DNA of 64,000 nucleotides, taken from Shimia sediminis (GTDB lineage Bacteria > Pseudomonadota > Alphaproteobacteria > Rhodobacterales > Rhodobacteraceae). Below, piece after piece: positions 36,279 through 45,941 of this stretch (the first letter of the stretch is position 1; each line of letters opens with the position of its first letter). The stretch covers positions 124,001 through 188,000 of the forward strand of contig NZ_RYZK01000001.1 of assembly GCF_003990645.1 (NCBI RefSeq), read 5' to 3'. Position numbers and translations under genes: made by a program. The notes below the pieces were generated by a model, which saw nothing but the letters and a program-made list of their open reading frames with translations, did no database searches and was not told where the DNA came from.

Positions 36279-37778
36279 TCAATCCATCGGTTTAAAGTTG
36301 AACTCGCCGCCCACGCGGATGCCCGAGGGCCAGCGCGAGGTGATGGTCTTGGTGCGGGTGTAGAACTTGAACGCGTCGGGACCGTGCTGATTCAGGTCGC
36401 CAAAGGCGGACTTCTTCCAGCCACCAAAGGTGTGATAGGCCAACGGAACCGGGATCGGAACGTTGATACCGATCATGCCGATGTTGATCCGGTTGGCAAA
36501 GTCACGCGCGGTGTCACCGTCACGGGTAAAGATCGCGGTGCCGTTTCCGTACTCGTGATCCATCGCCAGACCCAGCGCCTCTTCGTAGTCGTTGGCACGT
36601 ACCATCGACAGGACGGGGCCGAAGATCTCGGTGGTGTAGATGTCCATGTCCTTGGTCACGTTGTCAAAGAGGTGCGGACCGACAAAGAAGCCATCCTCAT
36701 AGCCTTGCAGGTTAAAGTCGCGGCCATCGACCACCAGATCGGCGCCTTGCTCAACACCGGTCTCGATCAGACGCAGGATGTTGGCCTTGGCGGCGGCTGT
36801 CACAACCGGACCATAGTCTACGTCGTCGCCTGCGGTGTAGGGACCAACCTTCAGCGCTTCGATGCGCGGGATCAGCTTGTCACGCAGCTGGTTGGCGGTT
36901 TCTTCGCCAACAGGCACGGCAACCGAGATCGCCATGCAGCGTTCGCCAGCCGCGCCATAACCTGCGCCGATCAGCGCGTCAGCGGCTTGGTCGAGGTCGG
37001 CGTCGGGCATGATGATCATGTGGTTCTTGGCGCCACCGAAGCACTGAACGCGCTTACCCTGGGCACAGCCGGTGCCGTAGATGTATTCGGCAATCGGGGT
37101 CGAGCCGACAAAGCCAACAGATTGGATGATCGGATCATAAAGGATCGCATCCACGGCTTCCTTGTCGCCGTTCACCACCTGAATGATGCCCTTGGGCAGG
37201 CCTGCTTCTTCCAGCAGCTCTGCCAGCATCAGCGGCACAGAGGGGTCACGCTCGGAGGGTTTCAGGATAAAGGCGTTGCCACAGGCGATGGCGGGCGCAA
37301 ACATCCACATCGGGATCATGGCGGGGAAGTTGAACGGGGTGATGCCCGCGGTCACACCCAGGGCCTGACGCATCGAGTACATGTCGATGCCGGGGCCGGC
37401 GCTGTCGGTGAATTCACCTTTCAGCATCTGCGGCGCGCCGATGCAGTATTCCACCACTTCCAGACCACGCTGAACGTCGCCCTTGGCGTCGGGGAAGGTT
37501 TTGCCGTGCTCGCGGCTCAGCGCTTCGGCCAGCTTGTCCATGTCGCGGTTCAGAAGGTCGACGAACTTCATCAGAACGCGGGCGCGGCGCTGCGGGTTGG
37601 TCGCAGCCCATGCGGGTTGCGCGGCGGCTGCGATGGCTACGGCCTGATCCATCTCTTCCTTGGAAGCCAGCGGGCACTTGGCCTGAACTTCGCCGGTAGC
37701 CGGGTTGAAGACGTCGGAAAAACGGCCCGATGTCCCTTTGACATGTTCGCCGTTGATATAGTGAGTCAGTTCTTGCAT
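36279..37778 (-). CDS. mmsA: Methylmalonate-semialdehyde dehydrogenase (CoA-acylating)
   Basis: Oxidises methylmalonate semialdehyde to propionyl-CoA in valine and thymine/inositol degradation. The 499-residue aldehyde dehydrogenase has FNFPAMIPMWM, the FVGSTPIAEYIY nucleotide-binding region and the catalytic Cys281 in GAAGERCMAI. The ATG at 37778 has an AGGA site; a longer frame overlaps the divergent LysR region and lacks support. It is separate from mmsB (about 5 kb away) and is divergent from a LysR regulator likely to control it. Confidence 0.95.
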   Translation of the reverse strand: MQELTHYINGEHVKGTSGRFSDVFNPATGEVQAKCPLASKEEMDQAVAIAAAAQPAWAATNPQRRARVLMKFVDLLNRDMDKLAEALSREHGKTFPDAKGDVQRGLEVVEYCIGAPQMLKGEFTDSAGPGIDMYSMRQALGVTAGITPFNFPAMIPMWMFAPAIACGNAFILKPSERDPSVPLMLAELLEEAGLPKGIIQVVNGDKEAVDAILYDPIIQSVGFVGSTPIAEYIYGTGCAQGKRVQCFGGAKNHMIIMPDADLDQAADALIGAGYGAAGERCMAISVAVPVGEETANQLRDKLIPRIEALKVGPYTAGDDVDYGPVVTAAAKANILRLIETGVEQGADLVVDGRDFNLQGYEDGFFVGPHLFDNVTKDMDIYTTEIFGPVLSMVRANDYEEALGLAMDHEYGNGTAIFTRDGDTARDFANRINIGMIGINVPIPVPLAYHTFGGWKKSAFGDLNQHGPDAFKFYTRTKTITSRWPSGIRVGGEFNFKPMD

Positions 37779-37813
37779 GGGGAGTTCCTCCAGATTTCCC
37801 GCAGAGAATAGGC

Positions 37814-37872
37814 TTGCAAAAATCATTGGAAAAGAGGCAAGATTTCAAAACAGTTTTGCAAAAATTCATAGG
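37814..37872. repeat. Direct repeat in the mmsA/LysR divergent promoter
   Basis: TTGCAAAAATCATTGG (37814) and TTGCAAAAATTCATAGG (37856) are 42 bases apart, about four helical turns. Their TTGCAA cores are palindromic. They lie between the divergent starts and are likely operator half-sites for the LysR protein. Confidence 0.6.
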
Positions 37873-37882
37873 GGCCCAAAAT

Positions 37883-38779
37883 ATGCAGCCACAGTGGGAT
37901 GATTTGCGGATATTTCTGGCCGTCGCCCGGGAAGAGAGCCTTTCGGCTGCCGGACGTCGTTTGAGCGTTGATCCTGCCACCGTGGGCCGCCGGGTCTCGC
38001 GGCTGGAAGAGGCTTTTGCAACACCGCTGTTTGTCAAATCACCCAGTGGCTATGCGCTCACGGACGCGGGGCAGCGGTTGATGACCCATGCCATGCGCGT
38101 TGAACAATCCTTGGAAATGGCGGCAGAGGACCTGAGCGGCGACCCCGGCGGGCTTTCGGGGCAAATTCGCATTGGCGCGCCGGACGGGGCGGCAAATTAC
38201 CTGTTACCTCAGGTCTGTCACAAGATCGCTCAGGACAACCCGGATCTCGAAATCCAGATTGTTGCCTTGCCACGGGTCTTCAATCTGACCAAACGCGAGG
38301 CCGATATGGTGGTCGCCGTAAGCCCACCGACCGCGGGACGGCTGATGGTGCAAAAGATCACCGATTACAAACTGCACCTTGCCGCCGCGCGCTGGTATCT
38401 CAGGCGCGCGCCGGATCTGAAGTCGCTCGAAGACCTGAAGAACCATCAGATCATCGGCTATATTCCCGACATGATCTTTGACAAGGAACTCGACTATCTC
38501 AGCCTGATCGGCATCGAGACCCCCACCATCGCGTCAAATTCGGTCGCGGTGCAGGTCAATTGCGTGCGCATGGGCGCAGGCGTGGGAATCGTGCATGATT
38601 TTTCGATTCCCTTTCAACGCGGCATTCGCAAGGTGCTGACGGACGAATTCAGCCTGACGCGGGGATTTTACCTCGTTCGTCATGAAGATGACAAACGTCT
38701 GGAACGGCTCAACCGGTTTTCCGAGGCGCTGTGTCAGGGAATCCGCGATGAAGTGACCCGGTTGGAAGCGGAAACTTGA
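37883..38779 (+). CDS. LysR-family regulator divergent from mmsA
   Basis: A 298-residue LysR regulator: HTH at about 5-60 (LRIFLAVAREESLSAAGRRL ... VGRRVSRLEE), and a shorter effector domain (GQIRIGAPDGAANYLLPQV; NSVAVQVNCVRMGAGVGIVHDF). The start MQPQWDD at 37883 puts the HTH at the N-terminus and has an AGGGG site; the longer frame overlaps the mmsA leader. Divergence suggests it controls mmsA. Confidence 0.9.
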   Translation: MQPQWDDLRIFLAVAREESLSAAGRRLSVDPATVGRRVSRLEEAFATPLFVKSPSGYALTDAGQRLMTHAMRVEQSLEMAAEDLSGDPGGLSGQIRIGAPDGAANYLLPQVCHKIAQDNPDLEIQIVALPRVFNLTKREADMVVAVSPPTAGRLMVQKITDYKLHLAAARWYLRRAPDLKSLEDLKNHQIIGYIPDMIFDKELDYLSLIGIETPTIASNSVAVQVNCVRMGAGVGIVHDFSIPFQRGIRKVLTDEFSLTRGFYLVRHEDDKRLERLNRFSEALCQGIRDEVTRLEAET

Positions 38780-38839
38780 CATAAGCGTTTCTTGCGGCGA
38801 CGCTTGAAATTAAGCAATATTCTTAAGGAGGTTCCGCCA

Positions 38840-39274
38840 ATGCTCGTAAGCCAGATTCTCAAGTCCAAAGGGGACCAGGGCGTCGTAACCGTAAAGCCCG
38901 GTACGCTGGTATCTGACGTAGCAAAGATTCTGGCGGAAAAGCGGATCGGCACCGTGGTTGTGTCGCCTGACGGCACCTCGGCGCAGGGCATCCTGTCGGA
39001 ACGCGACATCGTGCGGGAACTGGCCAACTCGGGGTCCGGCTGCCTTGGCAAATCCGTCGACGCCTATATGACGACCGAGCTGGTGACCTGCGGCATGGGG
39101 GATGACGCCGTTCAGGTGATGGAAAAGATGACCGAAGGCCGTTTTCGCCACATGCCGGTGATGGATGGCGACACTCTGATCGGCCTGATCACGCTGGGCG
39201 ACACGGTCAAGGCGCGCCTGAGCGAGCTGGCCATGGAAAAAGACGCGCTCGAAGGCATGATCATGGGGCATTGA
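38840..39274 (+). CDS. Tandem CBS-domain protein
   Basis: A 144-residue protein made of two CBS domains (about 10-65 and 75-130), each ending in the typical GIxSERDI or GLITLGDTV strand. Stand-alone CBS pairs usually bind adenosine nucleotides and regulate a partner; no partner is evident here. The start at 38840 is fixed by a strong AAGGAGG site. It ends in a strong terminator. Confidence 0.92.
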   Translation: MLVSQILKSKGDQGVVTVKPGTLVSDVAKILAEKRIGTVVVSPDGTSAQGILSERDIVRELANSGSGCLGKSVDAYMTTELVTCGMGDDAVQVMEKMTEGRFRHMPVMDGDTLIGLITLGDTVKARLSELAMEKDALEGMIMGH

Positions 39275-39296
39275 CCCCTCTGAAAGCCCAAGCAAC

Positions 39297-39326
39297 AAAG
39301 CACGGCTCTGGCCGTGCTTTTTTTTT
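39297..39326 (+). terminator. Rho-independent terminator after the CBS gene
   Basis: AAAGCACGGC (39297-39306) pairs with GCCGTGCTTT (39311-39320) over a TCTG loop and is followed by six more Ts. Confidence 0.95.
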
Positions 39327-39406
39327 GCGCTGACGCGACGTTGTAAAAGACTCGGCCCAGCAGTTTCTGTCAGCCTCCTCGTCAGAGATACATCGGAGGC
39401 GACTTC

Positions 39407-40447
39407 ATGAAGAAAATTCTGCTGACCGCTGGCCTGTCGCTTTTGGCGACCCAGGGCCTGAGTGACAGTATCGACATCCAGGAAGCCTTTGATCCAATGG
39501 GTCCCGAGGTTTTGAACTATGCGCTCTCGTCGGGCAAGAATGTCGGCTACTTTGACGAAGGGCCACGCGATGGCCAGCCGGTTCTGTTCATCGGCGGCAG
39601 CGGCACCTCGGCCTATGCCTATGCCCTGACTGGATTTCTCCGCACCCTGAGCAACGACCTCAATCTGCGGTTTGTCGGGGTGGAACGCGATGGCTACGGC
39701 GCGACGGGCCTGACCGAGGGTTATACCTATGAGATGTACGCCGCAGAGGTCGGTGAAGTGCTGCAAAGCCTTGGAATCAATGAATTTTCCGTGGTCGCAA
39801 TCTCAGGTGGCGGTCCCTATGCCTCGGCGGTGGCTGCGGAGCACAAGGATCGTCTGGCGTCCTTGCACTTTTTGGCGGCCTTCTCTCAGTATGACCCCGA
39901 CAATCCAGATACCAGCGGTCTTTGTGGTCTGGGAGAAGAGCGTATCACCGGGGCTGCGGCCTATTATGCGGCCAATCCGGCGGCCTGGTGGGATCTGGGT
40001 GAGAACCCGCCAACAGCGCGCATTCACGGCTTTCAGACGGTCGCCCAGAATGACGGCGCCCGCACGTTCACCATGGGCGGGCAGGCAACCAGCGGTGCCG
40101 CATTGCTGGCGGAGTTCACGCGCTATTGCACCCTGCCTGCAGCCCCATCCGAGGGAGTCACCGCGCCGGTCTACATCTATGAAGGCACCGAGGACACTTC
40201 GGTGAAATCCGTGCACGGCGATTTCTGGGCCGGGCACTACGGCAATGTCGCGGCACGGCGCACCTATGAAGGTGTCGGCCACACGGTTCAATACCGCCAC
40301 TGGGATCAGGTCCTGCTGGATGTTGCGGGCATGGCCGACACATCCGTGGTCTGTGTCGATGGCACATCGACTCTGATGGCCAGCGCGGATGCGGTGGCGG
40401 CGGTTTCCGACGGCGCGACCGCCGGGATCTGTGCCTGGGCTGACTAA
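39407..40447 (+). CDS. Exported alpha/beta hydrolase
   Basis: The 346-residue protein has a signal peptide (about 1-19), an alpha/beta hydrolase fold with oxyanion segment LFIGGSGTSA, nucleophile elbow AISGGGP (Ser133; the first Gly of the usual GxSxG is Ala), acid in EGTEDTSV and His in GVGHTVQ. Extra Cys residues near the middle and C-terminus (SGLCGLG, RYCTLP, VVCVDG, GICAW) suggest disulfides in the periplasm. The substrate is unknown. Confidence 0.84.
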   Translation: MKKILLTAGLSLLATQGLSDSIDIQEAFDPMGPEVLNYALSSGKNVGYFDEGPRDGQPVLFIGGSGTSAYAYALTGFLRTLSNDLNLRFVGVERDGYGATGLTEGYTYEMYAAEVGEVLQSLGINEFSVVAISGGGPYASAVAAEHKDRLASLHFLAAFSQYDPDNPDTSGLCGLGEERITGAAAYYAANPAAWWDLGENPPTARIHGFQTVAQNDGARTFTMGGQATSGAALLAEFTRYCTLPAAPSEGVTAPVYIYEGTEDTSVKSVHGDFWAGHYGNVAARRTYEGVGHTVQYRHWDQVLLDVAGMADTSVVCVDGTSTLMASADAVAAVSDGATAGICAWAD

Positions 40448-40576
40448 AACAACAGGGCAGGGGGCCGCATGAGGCCCTTTGCCATACGTAAGACTACCCA
40501 CGCGTCATTGAACCCCTTGCATTTCCCGGCGCAATATTGTTGCGTGCGCCCAGACGTTTGATTGCGGAGTATTTCC

Positions 40577-41068
40577 ATGCGTGTTGGACTTTATCCCGGA
40601 ACCTTTGATCCCATCACCATGGGTCATATCGATATTATCCGCCGGGCCTCGATGCTGGTGGATAAGCTGGTGATCGGCGTGGCGATCAACCGCGACAAGG
40701 GACCGTTGTTCAATCTCGAGGAACGCGTGGCGATGATCGAGGCGGAATGCGCCAAGCTCAGCGCCGAAACCGGGACCGAGATTGTCGCCCACCCCTTTGA
40801 AAACCTACTGATCGATTGTGCCAAGGATGTTGGTGCGCAGGTCATCGTACGGGGTCTGCGGGCTGTTGCGGATTTTGAGTACGAGTTCCAGATGGTCGGC
40901 ATGAACCGCGCCTTGGACTCATCCGTTGAGACGGTGTTCCTGATGGCCGAAGCCCGGCATCAGGCGATTGCTTCGAAACTGGTCAAGGAAATCGCGCGGC
41001 TGGGTGGGGACGTGTCAAAATTCGTCACCCCCATGGTCAACGAAGCCCTGCTGGAGCGTTTCGGCTAA
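40577..41068 (+). CDS. coaD: Phosphopantetheine adenylyltransferase
   Basis: Adenylates 4'-phosphopantetheine to dephospho-CoA, the penultimate step of CoA synthesis. The 163-residue enzyme has the nucleotidyltransferase motif GTFDPITMGH (His17), RGLRAVADFEYEFQM near 90-104 and the C-terminal helical EIARLGGDVSKFV. The start at 40577 has a GGAG site. It ends with a terminator. Confidence 0.96.
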   Translation: MRVGLYPGTFDPITMGHIDIIRRASMLVDKLVIGVAINRDKGPLFNLEERVAMIEAECAKLSAETGTEIVAHPFENLLIDCAKDVGAQVIVRGLRAVADFEYEFQMVGMNRALDSSVETVFLMAEARHQAIASKLVKEIARLGGDVSKFVTPMVNEALLERFG

Positions 41069-41092
41069 TCCACGCCTGGAAACAAGGTGTTG

Positions 41093-41118
41093 AAACCCCG
41101 CCACCTGGTGGGGTTTTT
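41093..41118 (+). terminator. Rho-independent terminator after coaD
   Basis: AAACCCC (41093-41099) pairs with GGGGTTT (41110-41116) and is followed by TT; the loop region (GCCACCTGGT) can pair partly with itself. Confidence 0.82.
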
Positions 41119-41186
41119 CCGTGTGACCCTTGCCCGTATCCATGGATCGGGTAGGGTGCCATCAAGCGAACAACAGGAGCGCGGGT

Positions 41187-42161
41187 ATGAGTGGTTTGTT
41201 GGCCCTTCTGGATGATGTTGCGGGCATTGCCAAGGTTGCAGCGGCGTCGATCGACGATGTGGCGGCCGGAGCGGCCAAGGCCAGCGCCAAGGCCGCGGGT
41301 GCGGTGATCGACGATGCCGCCGTCACGCCGAAATATGTGCACGGGTTCGAAGCCAAGCGCGAACTGCCGATCATCTGGAAAATCGCCAAGGGGTCGATCA
41401 AGAACAAGCTGCTGATCCTGCTGCCCGCCGCGCTGATCCTTGCCAATTTTGCTCCTTGGCTGATCTCGCCGCTGTTGATGCTGGGCGGGGCCTATCTGTG
41501 CTTTGAAGGTGCCGAGAAAATCTATCACGCGCTGGTTCCGCATGACGAACACCACGTCTTTGAAGAAGACGCCCCCGGCGATCCGGCGCATCTGGAAGAG
41601 AAAAAGGCCGCAGGCGCCATCAAGACCGACTTTATTCTGTCGGCTGAAATCATGACCATCATCCTGTCGGGCATCCCGGAAAGCAATTTCTGGATGGAGG
41701 CCTCGACCCTTGCCGTTGCCGGGGTCGGTATCACGGTCGCGGTATACGGCTCGGTGGCGCTGATCGTGAAGATGGATGATGTGGGTCTCGCGATGTACGC
41801 GGGCGGAGACTATGGCTTTGTGCGTGCCATCGGCCGTGCTCTGGTGCGCGGCATGCCCTATTTCATGAAGCTTCTGACCCTGATTGGCACCGCTGCCATG
41901 CTCTGGGTCGGCGGCTCAATCGTGATCCATGGACTGGAAGAGCTGGGGTTTGGCTGGCTTGGCCATCACATCCACGACTGGGCTTATGCGCTTGGCCACA
42001 TGGTCCCGGTCGCGTGGCAGGGTTTTGTCGAATGGACCTCCAAGGCTGCGATGGATGGCGTCTTTGGCGTGGCTTTGGGGCTGGTTCTGATCCCTGTGGC
42101 CACCAAGGTGCTGGCCCCGGCCTGGGGCGCCGTATTTGGCAAGGACGGATCGGCGCACTGA
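41187..42161 (+). CDS. DUF808 family inner-membrane protein (YedI-like)
   Basis: A 324-residue polytopic membrane protein. The family opening (MSGLLALLDDVAGIAKVAAASIDDVAAGAAKA) and the LGGAYLCFEGAEKIYHAL segment near 95-112 are typical; about six hydrophobic segments follow, with His-rich loops (HDEHHVF; GHHIHDW). Function unknown. The start at 41187 has an AGGAG site 9 bases away. Confidence 0.92.
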   Translation: MSGLLALLDDVAGIAKVAAASIDDVAAGAAKASAKAAGAVIDDAAVTPKYVHGFEAKRELPIIWKIAKGSIKNKLLILLPAALILANFAPWLISPLLMLGGAYLCFEGAEKIYHALVPHDEHHVFEEDAPGDPAHLEEKKAAGAIKTDFILSAEIMTIILSGIPESNFWMEASTLAVAGVGITVAVYGSVALIVKMDDVGLAMYAGGDYGFVRAIGRALVRGMPYFMKLLTLIGTAAMLWVGGSIVIHGLEELGFGWLGHHIHDWAYALGHMVPVAWQGFVEWTSKAAMDGVFGVALGLVLIPVATKVLAPAWGAVFGKDGSAH

Positions 42162-42255
42162 CGCAAATCTGAGCCAAATCCCGCCGGGTGACGCCTCGTT
42201 ACGGGTGACCTGTTCACGCCGCGCGCCTAGGCTTGGGGCAACAGGAGGACACCCA

Positions 42256-43056
42256 ATGGACAGCGCGACACTGAGTGAGGTCCTTGCGGACATGCGCGAG
42301 GACGGGGGCGGGGTGACGGCCCCGGTTCCGGGCAACTGGAAACAGGGTCGCACGGCCTATGGCGGGTTTTCTGCTGCCTTGCAGCTTGCCGCAGCGCGCA
42401 GGGCTTTTCCCGACCTGCCGCCGCTGCGGTCGACCATGGTGAACTTTACCGGACCGATCTCGGTGCCGCCCAGCATCACAACCGAGATGCTGCGTCAGGG
42501 GCGCAACATCACCACATTGCGTGTGGTTTCCACGACCGAAGGCAAAACCGCAGCTTCGGCGATTTTCTCGTTTGGCAAGGCACAGGACAGCCACGTGTCC
42601 GCGACTTGCCCCGCGCCCAAGGCGAATGCGCCAGAGGACACCGAGTCGTTTTTTCCGGAAAACATGCCCAAGCTGCCGATCGGGTTTTTCAGCAACTTCG
42701 ATGTGCGCCTGATCGAGGGGCATCGCCCCTTCATGGGCGCAGATCGCGGCTATACGCGAGTCTGGGCACGGCACCGGGACGCAAACCTGCACGGCACACC
42801 AGAAGGTCTGATCAGTATCGCGGATGTCTTGCCGCCCGCCGCCTTTGCCCTCTCAACCAAGATGGGTCCGAACTCGTCGGTAAACTGGATCTGCAACGTC
42901 CTGAGCGAGGACCTGTCGACACGGGACGGCTGGTGGATGATCGAAAGCAACCTGACCGCCGGGCACGACGGCTACAGCAGTCAGGTCATGCGCATGTGGA
43001 ACACGCGCGGAGAGCTGGTGGTCGACGGGATGCAATCCGTGGTGATCTTTGTCTGA
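42256..43056 (+). CDS. Acyl-CoA thioesterase, TesB-like double hotdog
   Basis: The 266-residue protein matches thioesterase family proteins with two fused hotdog domains (WKQGRTAYGGFSAALQL at about 27-43; TMVNFTGPI; TRVWARHRD; NSSVNWICNVLSEDL). It likely hydrolyses fatty acyl-CoA. The start at 42256 has a strong AGGAGG site. It ends directly at the end of the convergent YHS gene with no spacer. Confidence 0.87.
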   Translation: MDSATLSEVLADMREDGGGVTAPVPGNWKQGRTAYGGFSAALQLAAARRAFPDLPPLRSTMVNFTGPISVPPSITTEMLRQGRNITTLRVVSTTEGKTAASAIFSFGKAQDSHVSATCPAPKANAPEDTESFFPENMPKLPIGFFSNFDVRLIEGHRPFMGADRGYTRVWARHRDANLHGTPEGLISIADVLPPAAFALSTKMGPNSSVNWICNVLSEDLSTRDGWWMIESNLTAGHDGYSSQVMRMWNTRGELVVDGMQSVVIFV

Positions 43057-43512
43057 TCAGCCCAGGATTCCCGGCCAGTTCGCTTGTCCCTTGGCAATAT
43101 TTCCGGGCACGTCCTGCAACCACAACTCGCGCGCGCGAAGATTGGCGTTGAGGTAAAGCTTACCCTCGTGAATCGTCCAGGCTTCGGGCACGGTGGGCGC
43201 GAGATACCCCTTGGAAGCAGCAAAGGCGCAATAGCCGCCAAAGACGGGCGCATAGGCTTCGGGGTTGGCTTCAAAAGTTTTTGCGTTGGCGGCAGAGGCA
43301 AATTGCCAGTCCGCCCCGTTCCAGCTCACCTTGTGCGCGGCCGATCCGGCAACGGGCCTGCCGTCGGTGAAATAGGCCACGGGATCGGTGCCATTGATGG
43401 CGATGGGGTTCTGGAAAACCTGCGGTTCCGCGGCAAGAGCGGTGCGGGATGCCAGCGCAAAAGCCACCGGAGCGGCAGCAATCAGTCCAAGGGCGGTGCG
43501 GCGTGTCAGCAT
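43057..43512 (-). CDS. Exported YHS-domain protein
   Basis: A 151-residue protein with a twin-arginine-like signal (TRRTALGLIAAAPVAFAL) and a mature YHS domain (NGTDPVAYFTDGRPVAGSAAHKVSWNGADWQFASAANAKTF, FGGYCA). YHS domains often occur in metal-handling proteins; the single mature Cys sits in GGYCAFA. The start at 43512 has an AAGGA site. Confidence 0.88.
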   Translation of the reverse strand: MLTRRTALGLIAAAPVAFALASRTALAAEPQVFQNPIAINGTDPVAYFTDGRPVAGSAAHKVSWNGADWQFASAANAKTFEANPEAYAPVFGGYCAFAASKGYLAPTVPEAWTIHEGKLYLNANLRARELWLQDVPGNIAKGQANWPGILG

Positions 43513-43624
43513 GGTTTTTCCTTCTGCGTTTCCTTCAACATACGCATTGCGGACCCTTGCGTAAGTCCCCCTGACACGGGTGTGATAATACCGTGAGCTG
43601 CGGGACGTAACCCGCTGAAAACAA

Positions 43625-43649
43625 AAGGGCACCCGCGCGGGGTGCCCTT
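43625..43649 (-). terminator. Rho-independent terminator after transketolase
   Basis: AAGGGCACCC (43625-43634) pairs with GGGTGCCCTT (43640-43649); the minus strand continues TTGTTTTC. Confidence 0.85.
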
Positions 43650-43675
43650 GAAAAGTTGTTTCAGAAGTGTCTGGC

Positions 43676-45694
43676 TCAGAGCAGCGCTTTGGCCTTGGCC
43701 ACAACGTTCTCGGCGGTGATGCCGAATTTCTCGAACAATTCACCCGCCGGGGCCGACGCGCCGAAACGGTCCATGCCGACAAAGTCCGACTTGCCGGGGC
43801 GGGCGCGTTCCCCCAACAGCCACTGATCCCAGCCCTGACGCACGGCGGCCTCGATCCCGATCCGCACAGCACTGCCTGCTGGCAGGACCTTGCGGCGATA
43901 GGCTTCGTCCTGCTGGGCAAACAGCTCCATGCAGGGCATGGACACCACGCGTGTGCCGATGCCTTCGGCTTCCAGGGCGTCACGCGCGGCCATGGCCAGC
44001 GAAACTTCGGAACCGGTGGCCATCAGGATGACCTGGCGCTTGCCGGTTGCCTCAGCCAGCACATAAGCACCTTTTGAGGTCAGGTTGGCCAGCTTGTGTT
44101 CGGTGCGCACGGTGGGCAGGTTCTGACGGGTCAGCGCCATGACCGAGGGCGTGTCCTTGGACGACAGCGCGATTTCCCAGGCTTCGGCGGTTTCCACGGT
44201 GTCCGCGGGGCGGAACACATAGGTGTTCGGTGTCGCGCGGCAAATGGCGAGGTGTTCGACCGGCTGGTGGGTCGGTCCGTCTTCGCCAACACCAATCGAG
44301 TCATGGGTCATGACAAAGACCGATGGCACCTTCATCAGCGCGGCCAGACGCATCGCGGGGCGCGCATAGTCGGTAAAGCAAAAGAACGTGCCCGAATAGG
44401 GGCGGATACCGCCGTGCAGCGCCATGCCGTTCATCGCGGCGGCCATGCCATGTTCGCGAATGCCCCAATAGACGTAGCGGCCCTTGCGGTTGTCGGTGTC
44501 AAACACGCCGAGATCCGCGGTCTTGGTGTTGTTCGAGCCAGTCAGGTCAGCCGAACCGCCCACGGTTTCCGGCATGATCGGGTTGATCGCGGCCAGTGCC
44601 ATTTCGCTGGATTTGCGGGTGGCAACCGATGGTTTGTCCTCGGAGACCTGCTTTTTCAGCGCTTTGACAACGGCGGACAGCTTTTTCGGCGCGTCCAGCG
44701 CATAGGCGCGGGTAAAGCGATCCTGCTTCTGCTTGGAAATCTCGGCAAAGCGGCCTTCCCAGGCCTCACGCTCGGTCGCGCCGCGCGCACCAATGGCTTC
44801 CCACTGGGCTTTGACGTCGGCGGGCACCTCAAAGGCCCCTCCGGTCACGCCATAAGCGGCCTTGGCCGCGGCCAGTTGGTCCGCGTCGGTCAGTGCGCCG
44901 TGCCCCTTGGAAGTGTCCTGCGCCGCGTGACCCAGAGCGATGTGGGTCTTGCAGGCAATCATCGAAGGTTTCTTGGACTTCTTCGCGGCCTCGATGGCCG
45001 CATCGATGGCTTGCGGATCATGGCCGTCGATTTCCTGCACGTGCCAGCCCGACGCCTTGAAGCGTTTGACCTGATCGGTGCGATCCGACAGCTCGACAGT
45101 GCCGTCGATGGTGATGTTGTTGTTGTCCCAGAAGACAACCAGCTTGCCCAGGGAATGACGCCCGGCAAGGCCAATGGCCTCCTGGCTGATGCCCTCCATC
45201 AGGCAGCCGTCGCCCGCAATCACATAGGTGTTGTGATCGACAACCTTGCGCCCGTACTGCGCGCGCTGGATTTCCTCGGCCATGGCGAAACCAACGGCGT
45301 TGGCGATACCCTGACCCAAGGGGCCGGTGGTGGTCTCGACCGCGTCGATCAGAAAGTTCTCCGGGTGCCCTGCGGTCAGCGCGCCCATCTGGCGAAAGTT
45401 CTTGATCTGCTCAAAACTCACCTGCTTGTCGCCGCAAAGATACAGGAGCGAATAGATCAGCATCGAGCCGTGGCCCGCCGACAGGATAAACCGGTCACGG
45501 TCCGGCCACTGCGGGTTTGCCGCATCGAACTTCAGGTGTTTCTCAAACAGAACCGTCGCCACATCGGCCATGCCCATCGGCATACCTGAGTGACCGGAAT
45601 TGGCGGCAGCCACGGCATCCAGCGTCAGGGTGCGGATGGCGGCAGCTTTCATCCAGTGTTCGGGGTTCTTTTCACGAAGAGCAGCGATATCCAC
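43676..45694 (-). CDS. tkt: Transketolase
   Basis: ThDP enzyme of the pentose-phosphate pathway (and of the Calvin cycle where present). The 672-residue protein has [17 protein letters not shown], the ThDP motif [13 protein letters not shown] ending NNNI, and the C-terminal [16 protein letters not shown] active-site region. It starts with GTG at 45694, preceded by an AAGGAA site. No other pentose-phosphate or Calvin gene is adjacent. Confidence 0.96.
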   Translation of the reverse strand: MDIAALREKNPEHWMKAAAIRTLTLDAVAAANSGHSGMPMGMADVATVLFEKHLKFDAANPQWPDRDRFILSAGHGSMLIYSLLYLCGDKQVSFEQIKNFRQMGALTAGHPENFLIDAVETTTGPLGQGIANAVGFAMAEEIQRAQYGRKVVDHNTYVIAGDGCLMEGISQEAIGLAGRHSLGKLVVFWDNNNITIDGTVELSDRTDQVKRFKASGWHVQEIDGHDPQAIDAAIEAAKKSKKPSMIACKTHIALGHAAQDTSKGHGALTDADQLAAAKAAYGVTGGAFEVPADVKAQWEAIGARGATEREAWEGRFAEISKQKQDRFTRAYALDAPKKLSAVVKALKKQVSEDKPSVATRKSSEMALAAINPIMPETVGGSADLTGSNNTKTADLGVFDTDNRKGRYVYWGIREHGMAAAMNGMALHGGIRPYSGTFFCFTDYARPAMRLAALMKVPSVFVMTHDSIGVGEDGPTHQPVEHLAICRATPNTYVFRPADTVETAEAWEIALSSKDTPSVMALTRQNLPTVRTEHKLANLTSKGAYVLAEATGKRQVILMATGSEVSLAMAARDALEAEGIGTRVVSMPCMELFAQQDEAYRRKVLPAGSAVRIGIEAAVRQGWDQWLLGERARPGKSDFVGMDRFGASAPAGELFEKFGITAENVVAKAKALL

Positions 45695-45941
45695 GGGCTG
45701 TTTCCTTTGACAAGTCGCTTAAGGGTCAGCGCTCAATAGCAGGCTGATTGTGAAGATCAAGCACGTGGGCCAAGTGTCTGATTGCAAAGGGGGCGCAATT
45801 TGCCATTTCATTGGCTAATATCGGCAAAACACGGCCATTTGGCGATTCGGAGATTGCCGGGACAGGGCAGGCTCGGGTAACAGCCTAGGCGACAGACAAA
45901 GGGCCCCCGCAGAAAGGCCCGCGAGAAAGGGAAAGAGGCCC

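Noticed and set aside
36069-37811. 580-residue open frame on the plus strand
   Set aside because: It is antisense to mmsA, which has catalytic motifs and full family length. The translated sequence is His/Arg/Gly-rich, typical of a GC-rich shadow frame.
44096-45589. 497-residue open frame on the plus strand
   Set aside because: Antisense shadow of transketolase, with low-complexity Arg/His/Gly composition.
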